From DASRDU01 sp035652435 (lineage in GTDB: Bacteria > Acidobacteriota > Blastocatellia > RBC074), in NCBI GenBank assembly GCA_035652435.1, contig DASRDU010000095.1, forward strand, positions 1 to 64,000: a stretch of DNA of 64,000 nucleotides. The letters run 5' to 3'. Below the pieces are notes generated by a model. That model did not search any database and was not told where the DNA came from. It saw nothing but the letters and a program-made list of their open reading frames with translations. Position 1 is the first letter of the stretch. Each line of letters opens with the position of its first letter. The translations under genes and the position numbers were made by a program. This document shows positions 34,712-45,345 of this stretch, in pieces.

Positions 34712-37195
34712 TTATCCGATGGCAGTCAGCTGATATTGAGGTTCCTGCTCTTCAACAATCACCCGGCAGGGCAGGCTCAACGGCCATTGCTTCCGGCTCG
34801 CCAGCAACTCGCCCGCCGCCGCCGCCGCGACCGGTCTGGAGAAGTAATAACCCTGCCCGTACTTCCCCCCCATCTCCCACAGCCTGAGCATCTGGTCCTT
34901 TGTTTCCACGCCTTCCGCGATCACGTCCATCCCGAGGTTCTTCGCCAGCATGATGATCGTGCCGACGATCTCCCGGTTCTCGTTGTTCTCGTGCATGCGG
35001 CTGACGAACGAGCGGTCTATCTTGAGCGTGTTGAGCGGGAAGCGGTGCAGGTAGCTGAGTGACGAGTAGCCGGTGCCGAAATCGTCAATGCTCAGGTCAA
35101 TCCCCAGCCGGCGAATCTGCCGGAGCATTTCGATGGCAACTTCGACGTTATCCATTACCACGCTCTCGGTGATCTCCAGCTTCAGGTGACTCGGGTCGAG
35201 GTGAGTCTCATCGAGGATTTCCCGGATCTGCCCGATCAGGTCGGGTTGCAGGAATTGTTTGCCCGACAGGTTGACGCTCATTTGCAGGGGGAAGCAATCC
35301 GGGTAGCGGTCCCTCCATTCGCGAATCTGGCGACAGGCTTCGTGCAGGACCCAGCTCCCGATCGGTACGATCAGGCCGGTCTCTTCTGCGATGGGGATGA
35401 ATTTGGCGGGCGAGACGAGACCCTGTTCCGGGTGCTGCCACCTGACGAGCGCCTCGAACCCGCGCAGCCGGCCCGTTTCGAGCGTCACAATCGGCTGGTA
35501 ATGGACGATGAACTCCTGGCGTTCGACGGCGCGCCGCAGGTCTGTTTCCATTTGCAGCAGGCCGAGCGAATTGGCATTCATCTCCTTCGCGAAGACTTCG
35601 TGCTGCGCCGCGCCGCGCGATTTGGCGCGCGACATGGCGGTTTCGGCGTCGCGCAGCATGTCTTCCGGCTGCTCGTAGCCGAGCGCGCTGTGGGCGATGC
35701 CGATGCTCACCGTTGTGAAGACTTCGTGGCCGCTCAGCTTGAAGGGCTGCGCCAGTTCCTGGCGGATCCGCTCGGCCATGGCGGTCGCGTCGTTGATGTC
35801 CTGGCTGTTATTCATCAGCAGGGCGAATTCATCGCCGCCAAGACGCGAGACGCGGTCGCCCGAGCGCAGGCAGACCTCCAGACGGCGCGCCAGCTCGACC
35901 ACCAGCTGATTGCCGAACTGGTGCCCGAGACTTTCATTGATCAGCTTGAAGCGATCCAGATCGAGCAGGAGGACGGCGAACGGGCCGACCTCCTTGCGCT
36001 GTGCGCGTTCGAGGGCGACTTTCAGATACTGAGTGAACAGGGCGCGGTTGGGCAGCCCCGTCAGCGCGTCGTGGAAGGAGTCGTGCAGCAATTGCCCCTT
36101 GTCGCGCTGCTGCTCGGTCATGTCCTGAATCTGGAAGATCAGCCGCCCGGTCTTCGCCTCCACGTCGCGTACCAGCGAAACGCTCCAGTGCGCCCAGCCC
36201 GTGTAGCCGAGCTTATGCACGTAGCGCTTCTTCATTTGGAATACCTGTATGCGGCCCTCGAGCATCAGGTTGATCTGCTGGAGCATCGCCGGCCAGTCCT
36301 CCTGAAGGACGATCAGGTGGAAGCTCCGCGCGGTCAGTTCGCGCGATGAATAACCCAGAATCCGGCAGAGCGATTCATTCACCTGTAACCAGCGACCGCT
36401 CAGGTCAACCATCGCCATGCCGATGGCGGCATGCTCGAATGCGCTGCGGAACCGCGCCTCGCTGCGCTGAAACTCCAGCGCATGCAGACGCGCCGCCTCA
36501 AGGTAAGGGCGATAGACCAGGTAATGAATCAGGAGCAACGGGGCGACAAAGACGATTGCATGGAAACCGAACTCAGTCATCAGCCAGGTGACCACCCCGG
36601 CCGTCACCGCCCCGGAGCAGTTGCGTGACAGCGCCTGCGAACAGCCTTCGCGCCACGCGCGCCCGACCGGCCGGCCCGTCCCGAGCGCGCCGCCGAACGT
36701 CGCCAGAAATGAACTGATCAGCCCATGAGCCGCGACGATCAGGCTCAGTGCCAGCACGTAAAGAAGAAAAGTTTCCCTTTGCGACCCCAGCACGCGCTGG
36801 TCACCAAAGAGAAGATTCATGAGCGAGCCGGCGACGAAGAACGGGCCGCAGATGATCCCCACATTCCCGGCGAGCGTGAGCCAGCGTTTCGTGGATCGGC
36901 CGTATTCGCCCGCCGCAATCAATGCGGCAACCACGGTCGCCGCATTCACGCCGCACAGCAGCAGGGTCAGAAAAAGAAATGCTTCCGGGAACGATGCCTC
37001 TTTCACGATTCCGTGAAGTCTGGCCGAGAGGAGCCGGTTGCCGGCCAGCCCGAGCCCGGCCAACGCCAGCCAGCGCCAGTCGAATGGCTCCCGGATCAGG
37101 CGAAACACTGCCAGACAGAGAGCCCCTGCGCCGATCAGCACGAGCAGCCAGGCGTGGATTCTCAGGTACGTTCCTCGCTCGACGATTCTTCTCAT
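34712..37195 (-). CDS. membrane GGDEF/EAL protein, cyclic-di-GMP turnover
   Basis: The product is 827 residues. Eight or so membrane helices (residues 10-235) form a MASE-like sensor. A PAS domain follows (FRSAFEHAAIGMAMVDLSG). The GGDEF domain keeps RLGGDEFALL, so cyclase activity is possible. The EAL domain keeps RGFEALVRWQHPEQG, then NLSGKQF, LEITESVV and IDDFGTGYSSLSYL, so hydrolysis is likely. The membrane domain aligns end to end with that of the kinase at 18157 (both have a LFLT-LLxG segment and a YRxYLxxx exit). No clear ribosome site precedes the ATG. The balance of the two activities cannot be read. Confidence 0.92.
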   Translation of the reverse strand: MRRIVERGTYLRIHAWLLVLIGAGALCLAVFRLIREPFDWRWLALAGLGLAGNRLLSARLHGIVKEASFPEAFLFLTLLLCGVNAATVVAALIAAGEYGRSTKRWLTLAGNVGIICGPFFVAGSLMNLLFGDQRVLGSQRETFLLYVLALSLIVAAHGLISSFLATFGGALGTGRPVGRAWREGCSQALSRNCSGAVTAGVVTWLMTEFGFHAIVFVAPLLLIHYLVYRPYLEAARLHALEFQRSEARFRSAFEHAAIGMAMVDLSGRWLQVNESLCRILGYSSRELTARSFHLIVLQEDWPAMLQQINLMLEGRIQVFQMKKRYVHKLGYTGWAHWSVSLVRDVEAKTGRLIFQIQDMTEQQRDKGQLLHDSFHDALTGLPNRALFTQYLKVALERAQRKEVGPFAVLLLDLDRFKLINESLGHQFGNQLVVELARRLEVCLRSGDRVSRLGGDEFALLMNNSQDINDATAMAERIRQELAQPFKLSGHEVFTTVSIGIAHSALGYEQPEDMLRDAETAMSRAKSRGAAQHEVFAKEMNANSLGLLQMETDLRRAVERQEFIVHYQPIVTLETGRLRGFEALVRWQHPEQGLVSPAKFIPIAEETGLIVPIGSWVLHEACRQIREWRDRYPDCFPLQMSVNLSGKQFLQPDLIGQIREILDETHLDPSHLKLEITESVVMDNVEVAIEMLRQIRRLGIDLSIDDFGTGYSSLSYLHRFPLNTLKIDRSFVSRMHENNENREIVGTIIMLAKNLGMDVIAEGVETKDQMLRLWEMGGKYGQGYYFSRPVAAAAAGELLASRKQWPLSLPCRVIVEEQEPQYQLTAIG

Positions 37196-37453
37196 AACAT
37201 TGCCGACATCAACAGCTTTATTGCCGGAAACGGTGCGCTGCCCGGCCTCGGTTCAGGGCCTGAAGCTAAAGACATTTTGTTACGAAGGCATGATTTTTAT
37301 GTGACAAACCTGAAAAGGATGGGAATCGGGATGGATTCACCGTGTCTGCCTCTGCTGTCTCATCAGACGACACCAGAACAACTGCTATGAATAACATTCC
37401 GACCGGCCCGCGTTGCATCACGCCCGGAGGGCGCAATCTTCATCGGGTCTTTA

Positions 37454-39835
37454 CTACTTCAGCCGATAGCCACTCCTGCCGTAACCCGGGAAGCGGCGCG
37501 TCCCCCGCCGGGCAGCCCCCCCTCTCTTTCTGGCAAACGGCGTGGAGCGGCGCCAGAAGCTGGAAAAAGTCGCATTCTGAACTTCAAGATTGACCAGCAG
37601 CACCGGGCGGATAATGGGACCGGACGTGCCCTGCGGCGGGGCATCAACTGCATCAACGGGGCCGGTCATGGCTGGTGAGGGCATGATGACCTGATCAATG
37701 ACTGATGAAGGTGTGACGACTGAATCAACGGCCGGGGGCGGTGCGACGAGTGAATCAACCGATTCCTGATCAGCAGACAGGAAATCTTTCCAATAAAGCT
37801 GATCTGCCATCACCTCTGTCTCTGCGGTATCTGATTCCGCTGTGACCTCTGATTCAAAATCTGACTCCGCCGGCCCCAGACCCCATTCTTCCTCTACTAT
37901 CGGAACCGCCGGGTGGGCGGCGGTCAATTCAGGAGGCGCTTCCGCTTCCTTCACCACTTCCAGTTCCTTCACCACTTTTGAATATTGAACCATCTCGCGC
38001 GGCTGGCTGAGAGTCGCCGGCTCTGTCAGAGAATCATAGAGATGATATTCGGGGAAGTATGGAACCGGCAGGTCAGCAGACTCTTGATACGGGACTGACA
38101 GATCGGCGGACTCGCGAAGTGCAGTGGCCGACAGGTCAGCCAGCTCCCGAGGCGCGGTGGTCGACAGACTGGAAGGCCCCTGATACGGCATATTCACCTC
38201 TTCCGGAACCGGCTTACTGTGTGACGGCGGTGGCTCGTCGGTGTCGGTGATCATGACGATCATGCTGCTCGGCAAATCCTCGTCCGCCGGCAGCGGCTGG
38301 GCAGGCAATGACGTGGCCACATTCTGATTGCCCGCAGCCGGCCGGGGCTGACCGGGTCGGACTTCCGCTTCGAGTTCGATCAGCTGCTGGACTGTGCGAA
38401 GTTCAATTTCACGCTCGCCCCGGAGGCCGGCGGCCTCAGCGAGCAGGCGCAGCGTCTCGAACAGATTCTGCTTGTCGCCGATCCGGGTATAAATCGCCGC
38501 CAGCCGCTCGAGCGCGCCAGGGTGGCGGGCATCCCGCCTGAGCGCCTCGCGCAGGATCGGGATGGCGCGCGCCTCCTCGTTCTGCCGGCACAGGATCTCG
38601 TTGACGTAATCAAGCGGCCTGAAGACGCTTTCCAGATCCCCGTGCTGCACCATGTAAGAGGCCAGATTCAGCAGCTCCTGAAAGCGCCCGGGGTCGAGCG
38701 TCACGGCGCGCCCGATGGCCTGCACCGCCGCGTCAAAGTCTTTCGCCTCGCAATAAATGTAGCCGAGCAGGCTCAGCAGCTCCGCATTGTCGGGCAGCAG
38801 CTGGAGCGACTGCCTGACGAGCTTCAGGGCGGCCTGCACCTCGCCGCGGTGAAGATACAGATTGACCGCGGCAATGGTCGCGGGCCAGCTCTCGGGTTTG
38901 ATCCGGAGCGCCTTCAGGTAAGTCTGGAGCGCTTCCTCGTATCGGCCCTGCCGGTGTAGTTCGCTGGCCGCGGTGAAGAATGTCGCGTAGGCCCGGCCAC
39001 ACGTCGAGACCAGCTCGACCTGATATTGCAGGTACTCCGAAACAGGCTCGTCCGTCTCAGAGACGGCTTGTCTGGCTACTTCAAGGTCGTGGCCGACCTG
39101 GTGGACGCGCGTCAGCAGGTTCAGCAGGACAGGGTCGTTGGGATGATCCTTGAGCAGATGCCTGAGGAGCGCCTCGGCGGGGCGCGTCTCGGCGCGCCGC
39201 AGGTAAAGGTTGATGGCGGACGTCAGCGCGCGGCGATCATTCGGGCTGGCCTTGAGCGCTTGAAGATAGGTCTTGAGCGCTTCCTCGTGTTTCAACTGCT
39301 GCCCGAGCTGGTCCGCCGCCGCGACGAATAACTCGCTGGCCTTGGCCGGCTCCTGAGCGCGCAGATAGGCCTCAGCGATTCTGATCTGAAGCGCCGTGTT
39401 GGCAGGGTCGAGCTGAATGACCTCCTGGTAAAGGCTGAAGGCCTCCTCGTTCTGACCTGTGCAAAGATACTGCTCGGCGGCGGCCAGAAAATGCTGCTGC
39501 GCCTCGACCGGGAGATTCTGCTGGAGGTAGAGTGACCCGAGTTTGAGGCCGACCTCAACGCTGTTCGGCGCCACTTTGGCCGCCTTCTTGAGCGTGGCGA
39601 TGGCCTTCGGCACGCCGCGCTCCTTCAGGTACCTTTCGACAATCTGCAGAAAAACTTTGACGGCCTCATCCGTCTCACCGACTTTCGCATAGAGGTCGCC
39701 GACCACATTCAGCGTGGCGATGTCGCCCGGGTCCGCCCGCAGGATTTCGCGGTATTCCGCGAGCGCCTCCCTGAGTCTGCCCTGCTGAACGAGCTTCGAT
39801 GCATTCTGGAGTGTTCTGGCCTTATTCAATGACAT
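37454..39835 (-). CDS. TPR-repeat protein with disordered tail
   Basis: The product is 793 residues. Residues about 1-480 are tetratricopeptide repeats (for example LREALAEYREILRADPGDIATLN and YEEALQTYLKALRIKPESWP), a scaffold for protein contacts. The remainder is Pro, Ser, Glu and Val-rich, with short repeats around ADLSATALRESADLS and acidic stretches, ending in a basic tip GGAARRGTRRFPGYG. ATG 39835 (MSLNKARTLQNASKLVQQ) is chosen since the TPR begins there. There is no signal peptide, so it should be cytoplasmic. No neighbour suggests a partner. Confidence 0.82.
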   Translation of the reverse strand: MSLNKARTLQNASKLVQQGRLREALAEYREILRADPGDIATLNVVGDLYAKVGETDEAVKVFLQIVERYLKERGVPKAIATLKKAAKVAPNSVEVGLKLGSLYLQQNLPVEAQQHFLAAAEQYLCTGQNEEAFSLYQEVIQLDPANTALQIRIAEAYLRAQEPAKASELFVAAADQLGQQLKHEEALKTYLQALKASPNDRRALTSAINLYLRRAETRPAEALLRHLLKDHPNDPVLLNLLTRVHQVGHDLEVARQAVSETDEPVSEYLQYQVELVSTCGRAYATFFTAASELHRQGRYEEALQTYLKALRIKPESWPATIAAVNLYLHRGEVQAALKLVRQSLQLLPDNAELLSLLGYIYCEAKDFDAAVQAIGRAVTLDPGRFQELLNLASYMVQHGDLESVFRPLDYVNEILCRQNEEARAIPILREALRRDARHPGALERLAAIYTRIGDKQNLFETLRLLAEAAGLRGEREIELRTVQQLIELEAEVRPGQPRPAAGNQNVATSLPAQPLPADEDLPSSMIVMITDTDEPPPSHSKPVPEEVNMPYQGPSSLSTTAPRELADLSATALRESADLSVPYQESADLPVPYFPEYHLYDSLTEPATLSQPREMVQYSKVVKELEVVKEAEAPPELTAAHPAVPIVEEEWGLGPAESDFESEVTAESDTAETEVMADQLYWKDFLSADQESVDSLVAPPPAVDSVVTPSSVIDQVIMPSPAMTGPVDAVDAPPQGTSGPIIRPVLLVNLEVQNATFSSFWRRSTPFARKRGGAARRGTRRFPGYGRSGYRLK

Positions 39836-40141
39836 GGAGTCCGATGCTGTTCTGGTAATCTGTAGTTTCAGGCAACGCCCTGTACGACTTTCCAGAGAGG
39901 CTTCTGGGGGAACTTCCTGAACTCGACCGCGGGTCAAAGCTCAGGTTTTTATCTTCAACGGTTCGACCTCTGCTGACAGCGGGGACTTGAGGCGGTACTG
40001 CAAGCCGGGGGCTGACTTCACTTTATGCTCGGGCAATCTTCTCTCGCGGTTGTGATGAATCTGTGACAGGGCTTTGACAAAGGAAGGAATCCGGACGGCA
40101 TTTTGCCCGAGCAGAAACGAGTCGGTGGAAAAGGTGGCGGC
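39836..40141. other. intergenic stretch, nothing recognised
   Basis: The gap lies between the start of the TPR gene and the end of the alcohol dehydrogenase gene. It should contain the TPR promoter, but no clear -35/-10 pair or hairpin was seen. Confidence 0.5.
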
Positions 40142-41161
40142 TTAAAGTTCGACGATCCCTTTGATGAACCCGGCCTCCGGATTCAGCCAGTCGGGGAAGC
40201 GGTCAACCGTTTCGGCGAAAGGAATGCGATGCGTGATCCAGGGATTGATGTTGATCCGCCCCGATTCCATCAGCGCGATGATGCGCCTGAAATCGGCCCC
40301 GGTCGAATTCCGGCTGCCGAGGACGGTCAGCTCGCGGCGGTGAAAGTCGGGATCGTGGAAGGTCACATCCGCCTGCACCAGCCCGACAAAAATCAGCCTC
40401 CCGCCATGCGCGACCAGGTTGAATGCCTGCCGCATCGAATCGGCGTTGCCGGTGGCGTCAAAAACAGCAGTCGGCATGTCGTCACCGGTTATGGCTTTCA
40501 ATTTTGCGATGGCGTCATCCGTCTGCACGTTGGCGGTCGCCGCCGTTCTGTAATGCTCGCGGCTGAAAGCCAGCCGGCCTTCATTAACATCCATGACGAT
40601 CACTCTGGCCTTTTTCAACTGCGCGAACTGAATGACGGCCAGCCCGATCGGCCCGGCGCCGATGACCAGCGTGAACTCTCCGTCCCGTAACTGCGCGCGC
40701 TCGACGGCGTGCGCGCCGATGCTGAGCGGCTCGACGACGGCGAGTTGTTCGCAGGTCAATACCTCAGAGCGGTGCAGTTTATCCGGTGGGACTGAGATGT
40801 ATTCCTGCATTCCTCCATCGGTGTGGACGCCGAGGACGCGGAGACTGACACAGCAGTTCGTTTTGCCCGCGCGGCAGGCGACGCAATGGCCGCAGTTGAG
40901 GTACGGTTCGACCGCACAACGGTCTCCGACCCGCAGGCCGGATTCGTTCGGTTCGATTGCCGCGATCTCGATGCCCAGTTCATGCCCAAGGATGCGCGGG
41001 TAGGTGAAGAACGGCTGCCTGCCGCGAAACGCATGCAGATCAGTCCCGCAGACGCCGATGCGCCGCACACGCACGACGGCTTCCGCGGCCGAGGAAGCGG
41101 CGGGCGAAACGGACTGGCCGAAGGCGAGGTGGCCGGGTTGTTCGAGGACAATGGTTTTCAC
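40142..41161 (-). CDS. zinc-dependent alcohol dehydrogenase family protein
   Basis: The product is 339 residues of the medium-chain fold. The catalytic zinc site uses Cys in GVCGTDLHAF, His/Glu in LGHELG and Glu in VVEPLSIGAH. The structural zinc site is CGHCVACRAGKTNCC. The cofactor loop is VIGAGPIGLAVIQFAQ, followed by VMDVNEGRLAF, which favours NAD. It resembles sorbitol, threonine and sugar-acid dehydrogenases; the exact substrate is not readable. The gene is divergent from the small cysteine protein at 41279, and the two share a 117-bp promoter gap. Confidence 0.85.
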   Translation of the reverse strand: MKTIVLEQPGHLAFGQSVSPAASSAAEAVVRVRRIGVCGTDLHAFRGRQPFFTYPRILGHELGIEIAAIEPNESGLRVGDRCAVEPYLNCGHCVACRAGKTNCCVSLRVLGVHTDGGMQEYISVPPDKLHRSEVLTCEQLAVVEPLSIGAHAVERAQLRDGEFTLVIGAGPIGLAVIQFAQLKKARVIVMDVNEGRLAFSREHYRTAATANVQTDDAIAKLKAITGDDMPTAVFDATGNADSMRQAFNLVAHGGRLIFVGLVQADVTFHDPDFHRRELTVLGSRNSTGADFRRIIALMESGRININPWITHRIPFAETVDRFPDWLNPEAGFIKGIVEL

Positions 41162-41278
41162 AGGGGCGAAAGGCTAACATCAATTCCACTTCAGGACAAT
41201 CTGCGGCGGGTCAGCTATAGTCTGGCGGAGTCGGACGGCGGCCTTTCCACGCCGCTGTATATTTTCAGGGGAATTGTT

Positions 41279-41626
41279 TTGAGCAGGGAATACGATTGCG
41301 CCGAGTGCGGGCTGTGCTGTACGCAGTACGGCGCGACACTTTACTTTTACGAGGAAGACATCGAACGCTGGCAGCGCGAGGGCGAGGGGAACATCCTGAA
41401 GCGATTGCACGTCATTCAGGGGCCGGCGGGCGGAATCTCGAACGGCTGGCACTCGCCCGATGACGGCAGCGAAGAGAAAGCCTGTCCCTTCCTGAAATCA
41501 GCAGAAGGTTATCGCTGCTCAATCTATCCCACGCGGCCACTGGTCTGCCGTCATTTCGCCAACGGCGGTTCGGCCTGTCGCGAATTGCGGGCGAAGCATG
41601 GGCTGCCGGTTGACACGGACTGGTGA
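41279..41626 (+). CDS. YkgJ-family cysteine-cluster protein
   Basis: The product is 115 residues. Eight conserved residues form the metal cluster pattern: YDCAECGLCC at the start, then ACPFLKSAEGYRCSIYPTRPLVCRHF and a final C in SACREL. The family binds zinc or an iron-sulfur cluster; its role is unresolved. The start is TTG 41279 with AGGGG 8 bases upstream; the frame is open further but that part lies antisense to the dehydrogenase and shows no homology. A perfect terminator hairpin lies 40 bases after the stop. Confidence 0.8.
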   Translation: MSREYDCAECGLCCTQYGATLYFYEEDIERWQREGEGNILKRLHVIQGPAGGISNGWHSPDDGSEEKACPFLKSAEGYRCSIYPTRPLVCRHFANGGSACRELRAKHGLPVDTDW

Positions 41627-41666
41627 AGGCTCAGAGTGAGCCGGTGACTACGCCGGCTGAAAATGA

Positions 41667-41693
41667 GGCTGCAATCCGTGAAAGATTGCAGCC
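41667..41693. terminator. bidirectional terminator hairpin
   Basis: A perfect 10-bp stem (GGCTGCAATC with GATTGCAGCC) and 7-base loop is followed by CCTGATTTTTC on the plus strand. The converse strand has TCATTTTC. It lies between two convergent genes and serves both. Confidence 0.75.
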
Positions 41694-41739
41694 CCTGATT
41701 TTTCATCCCAGTTTGTTTGCTTGTTAATAAAACCTGCAC

Positions 41740-42129
41740 TCACTTCGCCAGTGAGCGCGTGCCGTGCAGCGCGCTCTCAAAAGCAGCCAGCGAAGTTTCT
41801 CCAGTCACTGCCCGGTTATCTGAAAACCCCAGCAGCGCTTTCACTGCGCGCTGCAAACGGGCGGCAGGCATGTTTTTTGGGAACGGCGTTCCAGGCAGTC
41901 GCCGCATATTCTCAAGGAAATCCACCGCCGCCACGCGCAACCCGACGTCGCGGCCCAGCCGCTCGCTGATCAACCATTTGTGATCCAGAATCTGCGGCCA
42001 GAGCCTGAGCGCCTCGCCCGGCGGCAAGGCCACCCCGGTCAGTTCCTTGAACACACTCCGTTCACGCCTTCCCTGATTGAACATGGTGGCCCTTTCAATC
42101 ACGTCATCCAGTTTGAATTGTATCGGCAT
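41740..42129 (-). CDS. conserved hypothetical protein, 129 aa
   Basis: The product starts MPIQFKLDDVIERATMFNQG. Its central phrase ALRLWPQILDHKWLISERLGRDVGLRVAAVDFLENM looks like a strongly conserved helical family, possibly akin to DUF4032-type proteins, but I cannot confirm this. There is no signal peptide or membrane span. GGGAG lies 8 bases before ATG 42129, which beats an upstream start. It is divergent from the LysR gene, with 187 bp between them that holds a LysR-type dyad, so the LysR protein might control it. Confidence 0.7.
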   Translation of the reverse strand: MPIQFKLDDVIERATMFNQGRRERSVFKELTGVALPPGEALRLWPQILDHKWLISERLGRDVGLRVAAVDFLENMRRLPGTPFPKNMPAARLQRAVKALLGFSDNRAVTGETSLAAFESALHGTRSLAK

Positions 42130-42256
42130 CACAGGAATCTCCCTTCGCCCGCAATCGCGGGAGTTTTCGGTCAAAGCCGCGCGGCCAGCGTGTTTCCCCG
42201 GGTTCCGAAGCAAGCGTTATTGTCCCCGCCCGGGTGTCATTTGTCCAATTCATTGT

Positions 42257-42287
42257 TATAATCTGTGCCATTAGCACCCTTAATGGC
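42257..42287 (+). promoter_or_regulatory. LysR-gene promoter element and dyad
   Basis: A consensus -10 TATAAT stands at 42257-42262. Just downstream, GCCATTA and TAATGGC (42267-42273 and 42281-42287) form a perfect 7-bp dyad with a 7-base centre, containing a T-N11-A core as LysR sites do. The place over the start point fits autorepression. The -35 element is weak. Confidence 0.55.
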
Positions 42288-42316
42288 TATGACATGAATC
42301 TGACAGGGGGTGGATT

Positions 42317-43228
42317 ATGGAGATGTCGCAACTGCGGACGTTTCGGGCGGTGGCCGAGACCTTGAACTTCACGCGCGCGGCGGAACGGCTGCACCTGACC
42401 CAGTCGGCAGTCAGCCACCAGATCAAGGCGCTGGAGGAAGAGCTGGGCGAGCCGCTCTTCATTCGCGCCAAGCGCGGCGTGAAGCTGTCGCAGGCCGGGA
42501 AAGCCGCGCTCGGGTACGTCGAGCGCATCCTCGACGACACAGAAGCCCTGCGCGAACACGTCGCCGGGCGCGAACGTTCGCCCGCGGGCCGGGTGCGCGC
42601 AGCCGCCGCAACGCAGGCGTTCGTTCATCTGTTCGCGCCCTTGTTCGAATCGTTCATGCGCGCGCACCCCGGCGTTGAGCTTTCCTTCCGCACGACGGTC
42701 AGCACCGAACAGACGGTGGCAGACATCCTGAACGGAGCGGCGGATGTCGGTTTCGCCTCCCTGGCGGTTTACTCGCCGGCCCTGCAGGTGACGAAATTTT
42801 TTGACGACGAGTTGATGCTGATCGTGGGGCGGGGGCACCGGCTGGCGGGAAGACGCGCGGCGACGATTGCCGACATCGAGAGTGAGCGCCTGATCCTGTT
42901 CGAGCGCGGCGCGTCAATCCGGCGCGCCACAGATCAGTTCTTTGATCAGGTCGGGGTGCGGCCCGAACTGGCGCTGGAATCCAACGACACTTACTTCATC
43001 AAGCTGATGGTCGAGCGCGGGATGGGCATCTCGCTGCTGCCGTCGTGGGCCGTGCGTGAGGAAGTCGTGGCGGGCAGGCTCGCGCAGCTGCGGATCAGCG
43101 GTCACCGGCTGCGCCGTTCGGTCGCGATGGTCTCGCTCGGAAAGTTTCAGCCCTCACCGACTCGCGCGTTTCTGGCCTTCATGCTGCGCCACAAGGCGAA
43201 AGTGCAGGCGATGGCGGCGGGGAAATAA
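42317..43228 (+). CDS. LysR-family transcriptional regulator
   Basis: The product is 303 residues. The N-terminal winged helix is textbook: MSQLRTFRAVAETLNFTRAAERLHLTQSAVSHQIKALEEELGEPLF. Residues 90-300 form the effector-binding fold of the periplasmic-protein type (FLHLF-like AFVHLFAPLFESF, FASLAVYSPALQV, GRGHRLAGRR, and LMVERGMGISLLPSWAV). GGGGG precedes the ATG by 7 bases. It reads toward glcD, which lies on the opposite strand, 15 bases away. Targets may be itself and the divergent gene at 41740; the effector is unknown. Confidence 0.92.
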   Translation: MEMSQLRTFRAVAETLNFTRAAERLHLTQSAVSHQIKALEEELGEPLFIRAKRGVKLSQAGKAALGYVERILDDTEALREHVAGRERSPAGRVRAAAATQAFVHLFAPLFESFMRAHPGVELSFRTTVSTEQTVADILNGAADVGFASLAVYSPALQVTKFFDDELMLIVGRGHRLAGRRAATIADIESERLILFERGASIRRATDQFFDQVGVRPELALESNDTYFIKLMVERGMGISLLPSWAVREEVVAGRLAQLRISGHRLRRSVAMVSLGKFQPSPTRAFLAFMLRHKAKVQAMAAGK

Positions 43229-43243
43229 AAGTGGTGGCGCGAA

Positions 43244-44695
<1,452 letters not shown>

Positions 44696-44702
44696 AGAGA
44701 AA

Positions 44703-45335
44703 TCAGATGAAAACTTCCGTGCGCCGCCGCTTGAAATCGTGTTCGGCCAGCAGCCGCCTGATTGCCGCCGCAATCTTTTCGCCGCCCCGGACCGAAGGCT
44801 CAATCGGGTTGGCGTAGTCGTTGTCATCATTACAGATCAGTCGCAGATCGAGCAAAGGCAATCCGGCGGAAATCACTACGCGGGTGATGCAGTCGTTGAA
44901 AACAGTCAGCGCCGTCACCGCGAGCCTTTGCAGCGCGGCTTCGGGAAAGCGCGGGTAGTAAATCGTGCAGGCCGCGGTCGGCAGTCTGCGATTGAGGACT
45001 TCGTGCAGCATCGCCCGATAGTTATGCTCGAACTGATCACCGACGCTCGCGAGCTGCAGCACCGCATCCGCCGTTGACTGCGCGCCGCGGGTGAGGATGT
45101 CGATGGAATTGAGCGCGTCGTTTCCCCCGACGCTGACGATCAGGAAATCGGTATCGGCTGGCAGCCTTTCCAGTTGGCTGCTGACGTTGGTTGTAATGCT
45201 TCCATCAACTGCCCGCAGCGTGGCTTTCCAGCCTGCCGGCAGTTTCGCCTGCAGCTGATTGATCACATCGGGCCCCTCGCCGACGTAGGATTTATTATCG
45301 AAGATGGAATCTCCGAGCAGAACAACGTGACTCAT
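44703..45335 (-). CDS. SGNH/GDSL-type hydrolase, catalytic His replaced
   Basis: The product is 210 residues. Block I is VVLLGDSIFDN with the Ser nucleophile, block III is VSVGGNDALNS, and the usual DxxHPS block V reads NPIEPSVRGGEKIA, so the His position is Glu. Block II Gly is in DGSITTN. There is no signal peptide, so it is probably cytoplasmic. It overlaps the intergenic site to glcD by only 7 bases. Either this is a divergent esterase that uses another base, or a non-catalytic protein. Confidence 0.8.
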   Translation of the reverse strand: MSHVVLLGDSIFDNKSYVGEGPDVINQLQAKLPAGWKATLRAVDGSITTNVSSQLERLPADTDFLIVSVGGNDALNSIDILTRGAQSTADAVLQLASVGDQFEHNYRAMLHEVLNRRLPTAACTIYYPRFPEAALQRLAVTALTVFNDCITRVVISAGLPLLDLRLICNDDNDYANPIEPSVRGGEKIAAAIRRLLAEHDFKRRRTEVFI

Positions 45336-45345
45336 TTTTCAGCCT

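Noticed and set aside
35186..36349. 387-codon plus-strand frame inside the GGDEF/EAL gene
   Set aside because: The opposite strand encodes intact GGDEF and EAL motifs.
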